A stretch of 64,000 nucleotides of DNA from Calycina herbarum (GCA_001414485.1 LLEY01000007.1:620001-684000); one strand, 5' to 3'. Positions 21,178-35,806 are shown, numbered from the stretch's first letter. Numbers and translations: made by a program. The notes: generated from the sequence alone by a model not told the origin.

Positions 21178-24121
21178 ATGCGTCGTTCCTTGACGCTGTC
21201 CTCGCAATGGGCAGCATTGTTTGTGTTGCTGTCCGCGTTGTGTTGCTTATTCGCCCCTACTGGTAACCCTTGCGCCAACCTTTACCTCTTCCCAATGCTA
21301 ATCCATATCTTCAGTGGCTGTGAAATATGAAAACTTCAAGACCTGCGATCAGGCAGGTTTCTGCAAACGAAATCGAGCGTATGCTGATGCAGCTACGGCC
21401 ACGGGATGGCAAGCTCCCTTCCAATTAGTGCCAGAGTCCTTGAGCTGGAAGAATGGACAACTACAAGGCACAATCCTCAAGACAGTGGGCAAATCTGGTG
21501 AAACGGTCCGGTTACCTGCCACCATTAGCTTTTTGGAATCGGGATCTGCGAGAGTTACAATCGACGAGGAGAAACGCCAGAAGGGCGATATCGAATTGAG
21601 ACACAACAGTGCTGCGAGAAAGGAACGATACAATGAGGCAGAATCTTGGGTTATTGTTGGAGGGCTTGATGCCAGCAAAACAGCGACCGAATCGAGGGAA
21701 ACTACTCAGACTACTGTCACCTACGGTCCTGACGGAAAATTCCAGGCCGTCATCACATTCGCTCCTTTCGGCATCGAATTCAAGAGAGATGGCTCTACCC
21801 AAGTCAAGCTCAATGATCGCGGGTTATTGAACGTGGAACATTGGAGACCAAAGGTTGAGAAGGTTGAACCGGAAAAGAAGGAGGGCGAAGAAACACCTGC
21901 TGCTGAGGTTCAAACGACTGAAGATGACAGCACTTGGTGGGACGAGTCCTTTGGTGGACAAACGGACAGCAAGCCCAAGGGACCCGAAAGTGTTTCTCTC
22001 GATATCACCTTCCCCGGATACGATCATGTTTATGGCATTCCAGAGCATGCGGGACCATTATCTCTCAAGCAAACTCGCGGAGGAACCAACAACCACGAGG
22101 ACCCATACCGTCTGTACAACGCTGATGTTTTCGAATACATCATGGATAGTCCTATGACTCTTTACGGTGCTATTCCATTCATGCAAGCACACAAAAAGGA
22201 CTCGACTGTTGGGGTATTTTGGCTCAATGCTGCAGAGACTTGGATCGATATCATTAAGGAAAAGGAGTCTCATAACCCTCTCAGTCTTGGCATTGGATCT
22301 GTCACAGACACCAAGACCCATTGGTTTTCCGAAAGTGGTCTGATTGATGTTTTCGTTTTCCTTGGACCAACACCTAAGGATGTTATCAAGATATACAGTG
22401 AACTCACCGGAACCACTCAGCTCCCTCAAGAGTTTTCCATTGCTTACCACCAATGTCGATGGAATTACAACACCGATGAGGATGTGAAGGATGTTGACCG
22501 CAAGATGTCCAAACATCAAATCCCATACGACGTTATTTGGCTTGATATCGAGTATACCGATGACAAGCAATACTTTACTTGGGATCCTCTTTCTTTCCCT
22601 AACCCAACTGGGATGCTTGAGCAACTTGACGAGTCCCAAAGAAAACTTGTTGCTATTATTGATCCTCATATCAAGAACAAGGATGGATACAAGGTTTCCG
22701 AGGATATGAAGAAGAAGGATCTTGCAGTTCACAACAAAGATGGAAACATTTACGAAGGATGGTGCTGGCCAGGGTCATCCCACTGGATTGATTGTTTCAA
22801 CCCTGATGCAATCAAATGGTGGATCAGCCTTTTCAAATACGACAATTTCAAGGGAAGCATGTCTAATGTATTCATCTGGAACGATATGAACGAGCCTTCT
22901 GTTTTCAACGGCCCAGAGACTACCATGCCAAAAGACAACTTGCATCATGGCAATTGGGAACATCGTGATCTCCACAATCTCAATGGCATGACATTTCACA
23001 ATGCAACATACCAAGCCATGCTCGAGCGGAAGAAGGGAGAGATCCGTCGACCATTCGTCTTGACTCGTTCTTATTTTGCTGGAAGTCAACGGGTTGGAGC
23101 TATGTGGACTGGTGATAACCAAGCCAGCTGGGACCATCTCGCTGCCGGTTTCCCTATGATTTTGAACAACGGTATCGCAGGTTATCCATTCGCTGGTGCT
23201 GATGTTGGAGGATTCTTCGGAAATCCTGAAAAGGATCTCCTTAGTCGATGGTACCAAGCTGGTGCATTTTACCCATTCTTCCGTGGCCATGCTCATATTG
23301 ATACCCGCCGAAGAGAGCCATATCTCATTGGTGAGCCATACACGGGGATCATCACTCAAGCTCTACGTCTACGTTACTCTCTCCTTCCAGCTTGGTACAC
23401 TGCCTTCCACGAGGCAAGTATTGATGGCACTCCTATCATTCGTCCTCATTACTTCGTGTACCCAGGGGACGAGGCTGGATTCGCGATCGACGATCAATTC
23501 TTTGTTGGTGGCACCGGACTTCTCGCCAAGCCTGTTGTCAAGGAGGGCGCAACCACGGTTGATATTTATCTTGCTGATGATGAGATCTATTATGACTACT
23601 TCAATTACGAGAAGTACTCTGGAAAAGGATCAAACACCATCGAAGCACCGCTTGAGAAGATCCCTCTCTTGATGCAAGGAGGCCACATCATCCCCCGAAA
23701 AGACCGCCCAAGACGAAGCAGTGGGCTCATGAAATGGGATCCTTATACTCTGGTCATCGTTCTCAACAAAGCTGGAACCGCAAGTGGAGAGCTTTACGTT
23801 GATGATGGCGAGACCTTCGATTATCAATCTGGAGCTTACATCAAGCGCGCTTTTGAATATAAAGATGGCGTCCTTTCAAGCTCCGATATCGGTACCAAGG
23901 GGAAGTTGACGGATAAATATCTTAAGACTATGAAGAGCGTTGGTGTTGAGAGGGTTATTATTGTTGGTGCTCCCAAGAGCTGGGTGGGCAAAACAAGTGT
24001 CAAGGCTGGTAAGGGAGAGGCAGGATTTGAATTCCATGCTGAAGAGGGGAAGAAGGCTGCTTGGGCGGTTGTCAAGAACCCCTCGGTTAGCATTGGGGAG
24101 GATTGGAAGATTGAGTTTTAA
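21178..24121 (+). CDS. ER glucosidase II, alpha subunit (GH31)
   Basis: A short first exon (21178-21262) encodes a signal peptide (about residues 10-28). After a 52-base intron, exon 2 runs 21315-24121, for about 963 residues, as in other fungal alpha subunits. The GH31 core is intact: VIWLDIEYTDD, IWNDMNEPS with nucleophile near Asp552, WTGDNQASWDHL with acid/base near Asp629, then GADVGGFFGNP and FFRGHAH. A charged low-complexity insert occupies about residues 205-240. The enzyme trims the inner alpha-1,3-glucoses from N-glycans in the ER with a beta subunit encoded elsewhere, serving the calnexin folding cycle. Upstream it is divergent from NDK. Confidence 0.96.
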
Positions 24122-24408
24122 AACTGGCGTATACTTTAGCGGTTTGAACGATCTAACTGGCGGTATAAAGATAGAACGGGGTTTCAAGGGTTCTAGGAAT
24201 AGATGATGTTTCAATTATTCTTTCATTTGGTATCTCCGTGTTGAGTTTCTATTTCACTATTACGCGATTCCACGATTCCGTTCCCATTCCAGTTTCAATG
24301 CTTTCCTTGCAGAATATTTCTCCCCCATCCATGCCCTTTCCCAATTCCCATATTACAATTTCCACCACCCGTTGTATACACTCCCCTGTCCCTCACTTCA
24401 TCTCAACC

Positions 24409-25378
24409 TCATGCTTTAATAGCAATCATGCTCTCCCCCTTCATCCCCTCCTCCCCCACCACCCCCGCCTTCTTCAAAATCCCAATCGTCTTCTCCACCA
24501 CAGCTCCATCAACACCCTTCGTCTTCCCCGCAAACTTGACAGTCTTCAACCACTCCCTGGCATCTTCTTCACTATAATCCAATGAGGTGCTAATATATTT
24601 TACACTCTCCTCTGCGTTTTTATTGAAATACTCGATCCCATTATCCAATTTCTCAAACAGATCATCTAGAGCGGCAGATGATGAGGGATTGGATGTGGAG
24701 GGTGTAGAGGTAGAAGAAACGATCTGCCATGAAGGCCAAGGTGTATATATATCCCCAATCCTTTTGATCTCGCCGTTATCGTAGTATTTCTTTGATGTGA
24801 AGTGTTCCCACATGAAGAAATCTGCTTCCCCCGAGTTTACTGCTTCGCGGAGCTTGGCGAATGTTTGGAGGGGTTTGATTTCGTAAGGATGGGGAGAGGA
24901 GGAGGTGAGCCATGACTGCTGGTCTGCAAGGACGTAACCCATTACGTAGGAACCGGAGCCTATTCGGGAGACGCCTATTTTGTTGTTTGTTTTGAGGTCT
25001 GCGATTGAGGACAGGGAGCGGGAGGAGCCGGTGGATATTGCCCAGCCTGTTTTTTGATATTCGCTTTTTTTCTCTCTCTCAGGCAATCACAAAGGATATA
25101 GGAAGTGACATACATAAAGGCGTATCAACATATTGTCCAACAATCCTATACCCACCATCCCCTTCCACGCCGTCCTTTCCCAATCCAGCTACCCAACCTT
25201 CTGTCAAACCAATTGCTACGTCTATCTCGTTGGCTCGCAGGGAGGTTATCATGTGGCCTGTTCCGGAGGGAAAGGGGATCAGGGTTGCGGTTAGACCGAA
25301 GTATTTTTGGGCGTAGTGGAGGGGGGTGGAGAAGTGTTCGGGGACGTAGCCTATTCGGAGGGGGGTGGTGTCTGACAT
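24409..25378 (-). CDS. Ca3427-like solute-binding-fold protein
   Basis: Exons 25378-25114 and 25046-24409 give 300 residues. The N-terminus LRIGYVPEHFSTPLHYAQKY and the segments EIDVAIGLTEGW and VGQYVDTPLCWAISTG, followed by KIGVSRIGSGSYVMG, resemble the type-2 periplasmic-binding fold of nitrate/taurine/thiamine-precursor binding proteins. They are closest in my recollection to the fungal Ca3427 family. No lipoprotein signal or ABC partner is present, so it is probably cytosolic or mitochondrial; ligand unknown. The frame is open up to an ATG at 25519, which would add a 47-residue Ser/Thr/Arg-rich leader that could be a mitochondrial presequence. Intron: GTATGT at 25113, CAG at 25047. Confidence 0.82.
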
Positions 25379-25975
25379 TCTGTTTTCGGGGGAGATTGTA
25401 AAGGGATGAGGAATTCTTGGATTGGAGTTGGAGTTATGGAACGTGGTGGGAACCTGGCGAAGGTGAGTGAAGGAGCTTGAAGTTCGATTGCGGGTGATTT
25501 GAAATGGAGGGGTTTGCACATCGGGGATATCTCGGCAAATGTGTCCCTTACTCCATGGGGTTAGTCGTGACCATCAAGGTGTTTAGTGTTTTACTAGAAA
25601 CTCTCCCTTCTCGGACTCCTACTTTTCCTCTCTCTCCTGATGTTTTACGAATACCTCAGATCTGATTGCCACTCTGTTCAGTTTTCCCTTGATTATTATT
25701 AGTGCGAAAAATATCATATACTCTTCTACCCGAAGTAGGAAGCAGTGGTATAAATCTTTGCTTTGGACTCTTGGTATTGTTCTCGCATTGTTACTTTTAT
25801 GTTTCCTTTTTTTGATTTCGGGTTTTAAAACCATCAATGGTTTGGAAAGTGACATCGAGTTCTACACTTCTACTACGTTTGCGCAGAAGATAGGTACATC
25901 AGAAGTCTGAAAAGCATTGCATGCAGTACATAGGTAACCAGGAAATGACACATCTCAACTTCATTCTAGAATTTT
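25379..25975. other. intergenic region between two minus-strand genes
   Basis: About 600 bases. It may include the 5' leader of the solute-binding-type gene (to 25519). A 73-codon plus-strand frame at 25689 with one hydrophobic run is not supported as a gene. Confidence 0.35.
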
Positions 25976-27486
25976 CTATACCGCAACCTTTGCTATTGTC
26001 TTCTTCTCTTTCTTCATCTTCATCACAAAGCTTTCCCATGTTGCCTGTGGAAAGCGGGCCACAAATAGAACGCCCAAACACAACGGTATTGATACACTCA
26101 CAAAAAGAACCAACTGATGAGAACTGAGGCTATCATTCATTCCAAAAAGACTCGTTACGAAGGACAATGGAATGAACAATAGCGCCAGGTTTGTCAGGCG
26201 AGTGATATTCGCAGCTTCCCTAAGGGAACGCCTAGCATCCACAATCTGCACGAGAGATGTTACCACTTGCATCTTCGCTTCGAGTTGTTTGTTGTATGTT
26301 GTTACCATCTTTTCGAGGTGCTGAAAATCTTGAACTATTGGCCAAAAGACTGCTTTTTCCTCTGTTGATGATTCTGCGATGCGTGTTTGAACGAACATTG
26401 AGACATAGTCGAGCTTGGATAGTGTTTGGGTGCACCTCCTGACCCAATGTTGTAGAAGACTCATATCTCTGTCTAATTTTGATATCGACGGGTTCTCGGC
26501 TGGTATATCGGTTGAGTATACATAATTACGAGTGGTTCGATTCAAGAGTTCGATGTATCTTCCCCATTCTGCGACGACGATCCTCAGTGGGTAGTATCCA
26601 AGACACAGCAACGATGGAGAATCATGGTTGAAAGATGGAGGTGATCGTTGATTCCAGTAGAAAACTACGTCTTCTAGCATCGATTTTCGCTCCGGTCCAA
26701 TTTTATTGGTGTCGGTAATCGAGCCGCGGGGAAGAAAGTCCTCATACCCTCCTCGAAAGAGCTCTGTTTCGAGGGATATCTTCTTTTCGGGCGAGTAAAA
26801 ATCAGTTTTCGTTGGGGGGTCAACAAGTATGATTCCTAAAACGTTCAGCCTTTTCTTTCGTGGTCGCTCGAAGAGAAGTTCTTACCTAGCCATTTCCCAT
26901 CTTTTGTTCTCGTCGTCATCATAGAGCAGCAATGCCGAGCGAGTCCTATATAAGAGTTTTCGGAAGCAGGTACCACGACGACTTTGCGCTGGATGTTGCC
27001 TTCGCTGATCACGCGATTCAACCCCTTTGCTTCGTCTTTGAATTTCAAGATCTGATGGAAATGAAGGTTCAAAAACTCAAGATTTTGCGAGTACGAGGGG
27101 AGGGACATTCTTGATGGTTTCGACGAATCGGCCCTGGAAGCTGGGGTATCGATGTGAGAGGCGAAGAACAGCGGGTCGATGTCCAAATTTGAACCCAAAA
27201 GTTCTATAATACGTTGGTTTAAATCTTCCACAATCAAAATACACCCTTTCTGCTTATGGTCATCGGAGACAGCATTTTCCCCTTCATTGGCAGTGTCTAA
27301 AAAGCAGGCTAATGTACCAACGTCAAAGGTCCGTTGCTTTGGAACTTGATTAGTGCTGGAAAAATCGAGACATACGATCCGGCAAGGCTTCTCGTTCCTT
27401 TCTTCTAAAAATTCACAAAGATTTTGGAGGCATGGGTTGCGCTGCTGTTGAACTTTGACATATTTCGTGTAAGATTTGTCTTCCAT
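25976..27486 (-). CDS. CorA-like membrane protein
   Basis: Exons 27486-26886 and 26835-25976 (intron GTAAGA...TTTTAG) encode about 486 residues. The long soluble N-terminus has no motif I recognise. The C-terminal third has a helical segment (LEKMVTTYNKQLEAKMQVVTS), then two membrane spans around residues 415-431 and 441-461. The signature G-M-N sits at about 432-434 (FVTSLFGMN). This is the fungal CorA-like family common near HET/NLR loci, related to Mg2+ channels. Transport has not been shown for most members, so I do not assign magnesium as substrate. Confidence 0.8.
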
Positions 27487-27911
27487 GTTTACGATCTCCG
27501 CTGTGCCTTTTATTCAGTTGAATAATGGAACAATGGAATAATTGTTGGTAAGTATACATCACGAGGTTATTACTTGCTTTTTCCAAAGGTGCAGCTGGGC
27601 GTAAGCCGCCCGCCCACCTCGAAGGCTGAATAGGAGTCCTTGCCTATAACCTTAACTTTTCTATAAATAATTAAGGGATTAGCCTAATAATAAACGATTG
27701 GTATACGCGATCTACAATCTCGCCCTGTTTTGTTGCCGGTTGTAAGATAAGGCGAACTGCTGGGCTTCGCTGTGCTGTCACTCCACTCTCCCAACCTTGT
27801 GTTGTGTTGCGACAGCGGTCCTGATTACAACTCTTTTTTGGAGTTGATAGGAATGAATTCTGTTCGGAAAACGAAATAACTACTCTAGGTGTTTGGCAGG
27901 AAACTAGCAAC
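27487..27911. other. divergent intergenic region
   Basis: 425 bases separate the CorA-like gene from the NLR pseudogene. No feature is visible. Confidence 0.35.
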
Positions 27912-30900
27912 ATGTCAGGTAAGTCCTTTGCGCGATGACCTCAAGTGGACAATGCTTCTGCTGGATATGCTTCCGAAGATTCCCCAGGCTAACTAATCGC
28001 ACTTCCAGACGATTACATTTCCACCTTTGTGGCCGAATTCCAACGGAGGCAGATTGAGTATGCTGATATCGAACGCGCGATCGGTGACATTTTCCAGAAG
28101 TCTTTGGAGAAAGAGAAGGCGATATTTCACTGGGAATCTCGTGTGAAAAATCCAGAATCTCTTCGCACGAAGTTATACAAACGTGAAGAGGTGAACACAT
28201 ACCCCGACCAACGCGAAAATTGTGCGAGTCTCAAGGGCCTGGTAGCTGGGCGTATTGTTCTCCCGCGATGGGCTCATTTCAATACAGTGAAGGAAATTAT
28301 GAGATCGAATTTCGAAATACAAAGCGAGACTCAACACCCAAAAATGCCCAAGGAACCAAAATATTTGGGGGAGACCCATTACTTGTTGAGATACAAGTCA
28401 TGTCGCCCTTTAGTGAGCAACTATTCTCTCTATTGTCTCGTACAACCTCTCGCCTATTTTGTCTCTTGTATGCGAAGAACTTATGCTAATCCATTATAGT
28501 GTGGACTTTTCAGGAATTTCAACACGATATCCAACTCAAGAAATTGGAAATGTCATCTGCGGAAAAGGACAGAGTCCTAGAATACCTCTGCGGGATCACA
28601 GACATGGGAGAGGTTGCGGTCAAGTATTTCGAAGATGCGGCAGCTCATCAGTTGCAGACAGGTGTCAATTTCCAGCCTGAAAACCCCTCCCGGAGTTTCA
28701 GTGAAACAGTGGGAAATGACTACCTGAAATCCCTCAAAAACCTGGCCTTGAAACAGACACAAACTTTGCGCATCGTGGAGACTATGGTGAAAGCACTTCT
28801 TGATGAAGATGGCAAGATCTCTAAGTGGATTTCAGATATAGATGTCCAACTTGATCATAATAAAGCACGGCATAAGCTTGGCAAGCGATATCATTGAATG
28901 GCATTTCGATTACTTCCAGGGAAGGGCAGACAAACTTGCAATTTTCTACTGTTCTAAGGGTCAAGCTTACCAAGGCACCTACCTCTCCACTCGAGGTGAT
29001 GCTTAGCTTGGTGCTTCAGCTTTCTCGGTCGGGTGGGGCCATAATATCAAAAAATATTACAAAGATGAGAGGAGCAGACCTTTTGACATCGAAGATTGTT
29101 GTCAAATACTAACCGAAATTGTTGAGCAATCCCCAACGACGATCATCATTGATGCCTTGGATGAATGTGAGAATCCAATGTCCCTTTTACAAAATCCTGA
29201 AGCTGTCTGAAATGACGTTGACAGTACCAAACGGTCAATCAAATTTCTGATTTCCGCAAGGTTGCAAATTATACCCCCGGATTCCATTCCATCGTTGTAA
29301 GTGCAGCAAATTTCCAGCCCCATTTCCACAAATATTGGCTTTCCATTTGTGATCTAGGATGAAGACTAATCTATTCTCTGGAGGAAGATTGAGCTTAACG
29401 ACAAGGATTGTCAAACAAGCGACGACATGAGGACCTACATCAAGACCGATGTCAAGACGCGGAGTGAATTGCGCTTAGGAGCTGCCTTGCTCAATGGTCG
29501 ATATCCAGAATTAGAAGATAGGCTTATCACGGCTCTGGATAAAAGAGCATCGGGGATGTAAGTCTCGTCCACTTTAAAAACCCCCCGCCTTCATATACAA
29601 GTTACAACGTCAAGTTTTCTCAATTTTCCTCTCAGTTCTTGGTACTTCAATTAGGTCTCGGGCCTTCAAAATCTAGCAAATAACAAAAGCTGATAATTGT
29701 CGACGAATCAGGTTCAGGTGGGTCGAGCTTCAACTCGAGGTATTCTTTGGTTCCAAGTCTCGACTAAAGACTCGAAAAGAAAAAACTCGACCAACTTGAG
29801 TCCAACACAGGTCTGGGTTCTGCTATGCTTTATCAAGTGTACGATGAAGTATATGAAGACAATACTGTCGAGGGCAACGACAGCAGAGACATTGTGGACA
29901 GACTCATGAAATGGCTCTTAACGCCTTTCATCCTTTGCGTATTGAACACCTCGTTGAAATTTCTGCAGTCTCTTTCAGCGAGGACGGTGACTTTAATATC
30001 GAAGACAAATCGGACAATATGTAATTCGCGGAGATATTGGGCATATTAAGCAACTTCGTTGTTCTGGATGTCTTCAACATCGTGAGACTTTCTCACGTAT
30101 CTGTCCGCGAATACTTTATGCAGAAGAAACTGGGCAACATGAATGCTTTTTTACTCGACTCGTTACACGCAGAGATCGCGAGGACCTCCGTTTGTTATAT
30201 CACCATCTTGCCTCTTGAAGATATGTCTTCTCAAGTTCAGAATATAAAAAGTTTCTACTCCGAGATCGGTGATCACTTTGAAAAGTCTTTGATCGGGGCT
30301 TCGGGGTACTCTTATCTATATGTTGCAAAAATGATTTTGTATTGTGTCTCTCGAACTATTTAAGAGAGTAAGAGAAGTAGGGGTTTATATACACGTTAGA
30401 ATGCTTCGAGAGCATTCTATCTCACGTGATTAGCCTCGATTCCAGAACCATCTCCTAGGTGTTGATTATAAATCCAATACTATACGTAAACAACATTATT
30501 TCTCATTCGTTCTTGAACATTTCTTTTTTTGGAGTATGAGGAGAAATTCATGTCCAGAGTTACTGTCGGCTTTACTCGCAACAATGACACAGGTTGATAT
30601 GTTGTTACAGTGGGCCGGTCATTGGAAAGAAATATCTCCACCAAGATGAGGGCACTCCCTGGAGAATTTGTGTCAAGACCTGATGAATGAACCATGGGGA
30701 AAGCCAATCTTATAGAGTGGTTGGAAACACTCCATGATTTGCAACTACATCGTGCTAGGATGCCCTACATCGTCAAACCAGACCCATACAGCCTACGACA
30801 CAGGCTGGAATGTTGTAATACTGCGCCAGTCAATCCTCTGTTCGCTGCCTGTGTTTGGGACCTGTGAGAGTTCATTCCACGCTCCTTTTGGACACCTCAC

Positions 30901-31634
30901 AACCTGAACTCCGAGAACCACCTTTTCAAAGCACCAATACACCTTGTTGCGCAAAATATGGCAACGAAAACACTCTGTTGTCGTCGGTGAAGCGGCGTAT
31001 TTTTTGGACTGGTACCCTCCGAGGGTGAATGGGAGATTCGTAGAGGGGCCAGTACACCAAGTCACATTGATGGATGGCCTCGTTGCTCAACGTCGCAAGT
31101 TCATGGTGGCAGAGCCGTGGGTGTGGAAGGTCGCAATTATTGAATTTGGGTTCTTCTGATCTTCCTGGTTTAAAAAACATACCTTTTCTGGTTGGGAGAA
31201 TGCATCCATCTACAATTATCGACTGTAACTGGGAGGGAAGTACGGCCTTGGATGAATTCGTCATACATCTTCAAGATGTTCCGTTGAAACTAGTTGAGGG
31301 ATCCATCAATATCGAGGCTTTGCTCTGTCTACTTCTAGAGAAGTTCGAGCCCTCCCATTTACTTAAACAGGCTGAAGGGTGTAATGTCTTAGATCACGCA
31401 GCTCGGTTGGATAATCCGCTGGCTCTGAAAACTCTTCTTGCCTTTCTAGACAAGGGGTATGGTGACAATATGGAAGAAATTCTCACTTCGTTGTTCGAAT
31501 CAACTCGTCCATGTTCCATCCCCCGAAAAACCTTTCAATTCCTCGTCCGTTTCATCGAACTTAAAGGTCTAAGCTTGGATTCCCAAACGTACAGGGAAGA
31601 ACTAGCAAGCCCTAACAACAAGGTCGCTGAGTAA
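27912..31634 (+). pseudogene. RelA/SpoT-NACHT-ankyrin (NLR-type) pseudogene
   Basis: A two-codon first exon (27912-27918) splices to 28009. The N-terminal part reads like a RelA/SpoT nucleotidyltransferase domain (FHWESRVKNPESLRTKL, GLVAGRIVLPRW, then VEIQVMSPF after a frame change near 28380). An open stretch to 28897 joins its tail directly to the linker typical of NACHT proteins (DVQLDHNKARHKLGKRY). The next homologous text is DKLAIFYCSK, so the Walker A region is deleted. Walker B survives (TTIIIDALDECE, about 29140), with a TAG before it (near 29005) and a TGA after it. Winged-helix pieces (FRWVELQLEVFFG, DRLMKWLL, RLSHVSVREYF) follow in shifting frames to 30363. A possible ankyrin-like tail lies at 31074-31634. 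Clearly inactive. Confidence 0.8.
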
Positions 31635-31857
31635 ACAAAAATATAAGTTTGAAATAGGTGAGCCTTGAAAATCGTTGTCTCTACGGGTTTTCAGAGTCTG
31701 ATGAATTACAGTTTTTGTTCAAATTGAAATCTTTAAGTCTTTTATATAAAGTTTTGATATCCTTGGGCATTCTGTGAAGGAAGAAAAAACACAGGACATG
31801 GACACAAGGAAAGACATACAATTCTCTAGGAATATCCCGAAATAACTGTGACGCTGT

Positions 31858-33681
31858 TTATTTCGGCGGAAACTTCTTCAAGTATTCCCTCTTCATATCT
31901 TTATAATCACTCGCAAGACATGGATCCACAAAATTCCCCAGCCGTCCCTTCTGTTTATGCGACACCAACCCCACATCAGCCATCAACTTATCAGTATAAC
32001 CAACCAAATCAAGATGAAAGTAGTTACCCATAGCACTATGAGATGGATATCTCCGCTTAGAAAAAGCACTCATATATGCTACTTCTCGCATCGCCTGGTC
32101 CTTCGGAGGAAGTTTAATATTGCCATCGAAATAGGCGGTGACCCAAATCGCTTGAGCTTCTGCGGGCTGGAATGAGTTTGAAAGGATGACATGACCAACG
32201 AGGACAATGGAGTCATCGTCGAGGGGTGCAATTCCGTTGTAGAGCTTGGAAGGTGTGGTGTTTTTATCGTTCCTAGTGTATTCTGGTGGATTTCTGAGCA
32301 TTGGGAAATCGGCCAGCACCCGTTGGTCGGCTTCGTCCACCAAGTCTTTCCACACCTTTGCTATTGTCACAGGATCTTTTTTCAAGGAGTGAGGAAGGTC
32401 AAGGTCGACCAACTGCTGCTCGGTGAGAAAGGGATACTTTTGGGACCATCCAGTTCTACAAAAGAGAATGTCAGCCTGGACGTTGGACCCCCCTTCAAGG
32501 ACAATTGAGTTTGGTTCAAGCCTATCGACATCGCTTCGATATACATGAACATTCTTAGCAATGGTATCCCAGAAGTCATCTTGCTGGAGTGAACCAATTG
32601 GCCCAGTTGCCTAGAATATATCAGTATGCGGTCTAAGATTCTCAAATCCAGGTAATGCTCCTGGGCGTGAGTTGAAATTAGCGAGCTCTGCACAAGCCCG
32701 GTCTGCCCCTTTCCAGATTTTCTTGATCATGAATCGGCAAAGAGCAGACTTATGAATTAGTTTAGTCCACCACGACTTCGGAGTAAAACATGAAGGACTG
32801 AGTCCAGCGAAAAACCGTGTTGCTACCATCTCAGCTCCGTTTTTGTATCGTCCTCGACTCGTAACACCAGCAGGCCCCTCCCCCCTTTTTCTGATGATCC
32901 AACTGACCTTCTTGCCAGCCTTCACAGAGTCGTAGACCATATCGGCTGCAGATTTTCCGCCGCCTAGGACTGCAACCTCTGTGTATGGGGACGAAGAATT
33001 CCGGGAGACTTGACCAAACTCTTTGTGGTGAACAATCCTGCCTTGAAACCGATCCTGGTCAACAAAACTCGGCATTTTTGGGATGTTCATGTGTCCGGTT
33101 GCGACAACGATCTTTGATGCATGAATTATTCTTGAATCTTCGTCACCTCCTTCTACGATCCAAATATCATTGGCCTTCCTCAAACCCTGAACCTGAAACC
33201 CAAATAAAATTCGGTCTCGTAAAGTCTGCCAGCTGTAGACATGGCTATCAATGTATTCTTCTAGATACTTTGTAACGTATTTCGCTTCAAAGGTATCATG
33301 ATACATATCGGCTCCTTCCGGGAGTTTGAGAGGGACGTCGGAGAATCCTGTCATTCTTAAACCACTCTGTGACCAAAAGTCTTTGTAACTACGAACTGTG
33401 ATAATCGTGTTAAAATAGTTGGCAACACCAAGGGGCGTAGAAAACATACTCGAGCTCCACACACCACCAACTACCGCTTCTCCTTCTAAAATCAACAACT
33501 TGCATTCCGGGTGGGTATCCAGATAGAACCTTGCTGTCGCAATTCCTGAGAGACCTAATGCCAGCGTCAGCATGAATAGGTTGGGCAGTAGGAGAGACGA
33601 AATCATGTTACCTGCTCCAATTACGACAACATCATACTGAGGTGCGGCCATATCGACAGTACTTTCAAACTTTGCAAACAT
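31858..33681 (-). pseudogene. FAD-dependent monooxygenase (FMO type) with an in-frame TAG
   Basis: Exon 1 ends at 33612 and exon 2 runs 33554-31858; the junction rebuilds the FAD loop DVVVIGAGLSGIATARFYL. VVATGHMNIPKMP and VAVLGGGKSAADM, the second (NADPH) Rossmann motif, are present. The frame runs to the last codon near 31858 except for one TAG at 32613-32611, inside PHTDIF-stop-ATGPIGSL, where related proteins have Trp. The simplest reading is a TGG-to-TAG nonsense mutation. I found no intron that removes it without losing conserved sequence. Starts at 33681 or 33651 are both possible. It could oxidise N, S or carbonyl groups of a metabolite; the substrate is unknown. It is next to a dead CYP51 copy. 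Confidence 0.75.
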
Positions 33682-34157
33682 GGAAACCTTTGGTGATGAA
33701 GAAGGTTGATACCGCGATGGTACTGAATAAATTCTTTTAGAGCTTCTTTAAGAATGCGAGGTCAATTACCGAGGTAAGGTAACGAGTGAATCAGTTGTTC
33801 TTGCAAAGTTTATCCGATAATCCAATAATTTCCAAAAGAAAATCTCACTCCGCCAGTGACAACTTCCATATTATCATTTAGCGTTCAATGAAGGATTTTA
33901 TAGGGAAGTGTTATCCTTCACTTCGGCTAAATCCCAACCCAACCGTCGTCCAACAGACTACCAACCAACAACACCATTCATTTGCTCAGAATCTAGGAAC
34001 TCTACGCTTCTTCTCCCTCTTGAACGCTGCAACCATTGTGTTCTAATCCTCGCTGAGGCGTGGCTATTGGAGCAAATTTGCCCACGAGCTGTTTTGCCGA
34101 TGCACTCCCACCTTAGAAACTAAGAAGAGAGATGCATTAAATTGCGGATTACAGTAG
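33682..34157. other. intergenic region
   Basis: About 480 bases lie between the monooxygenase start and the CYP51 pseudogene 3' end. It would hold the monooxygenase promoter. No other gene is seen. Confidence 0.35.

Positions 34158-35806
<1,649 letters not shown>

Noticed and set aside
22058..22732. Long antisense frames inside glucosidase II
   Set aside because: They lie wholly within the conserved GH31 coding exon.
25689..25910. 73-codon frame with a hydrophobic segment
   Set aside because: One chance membrane-like run in AT/T-rich DNA; no leader, homology or splice context supports it.
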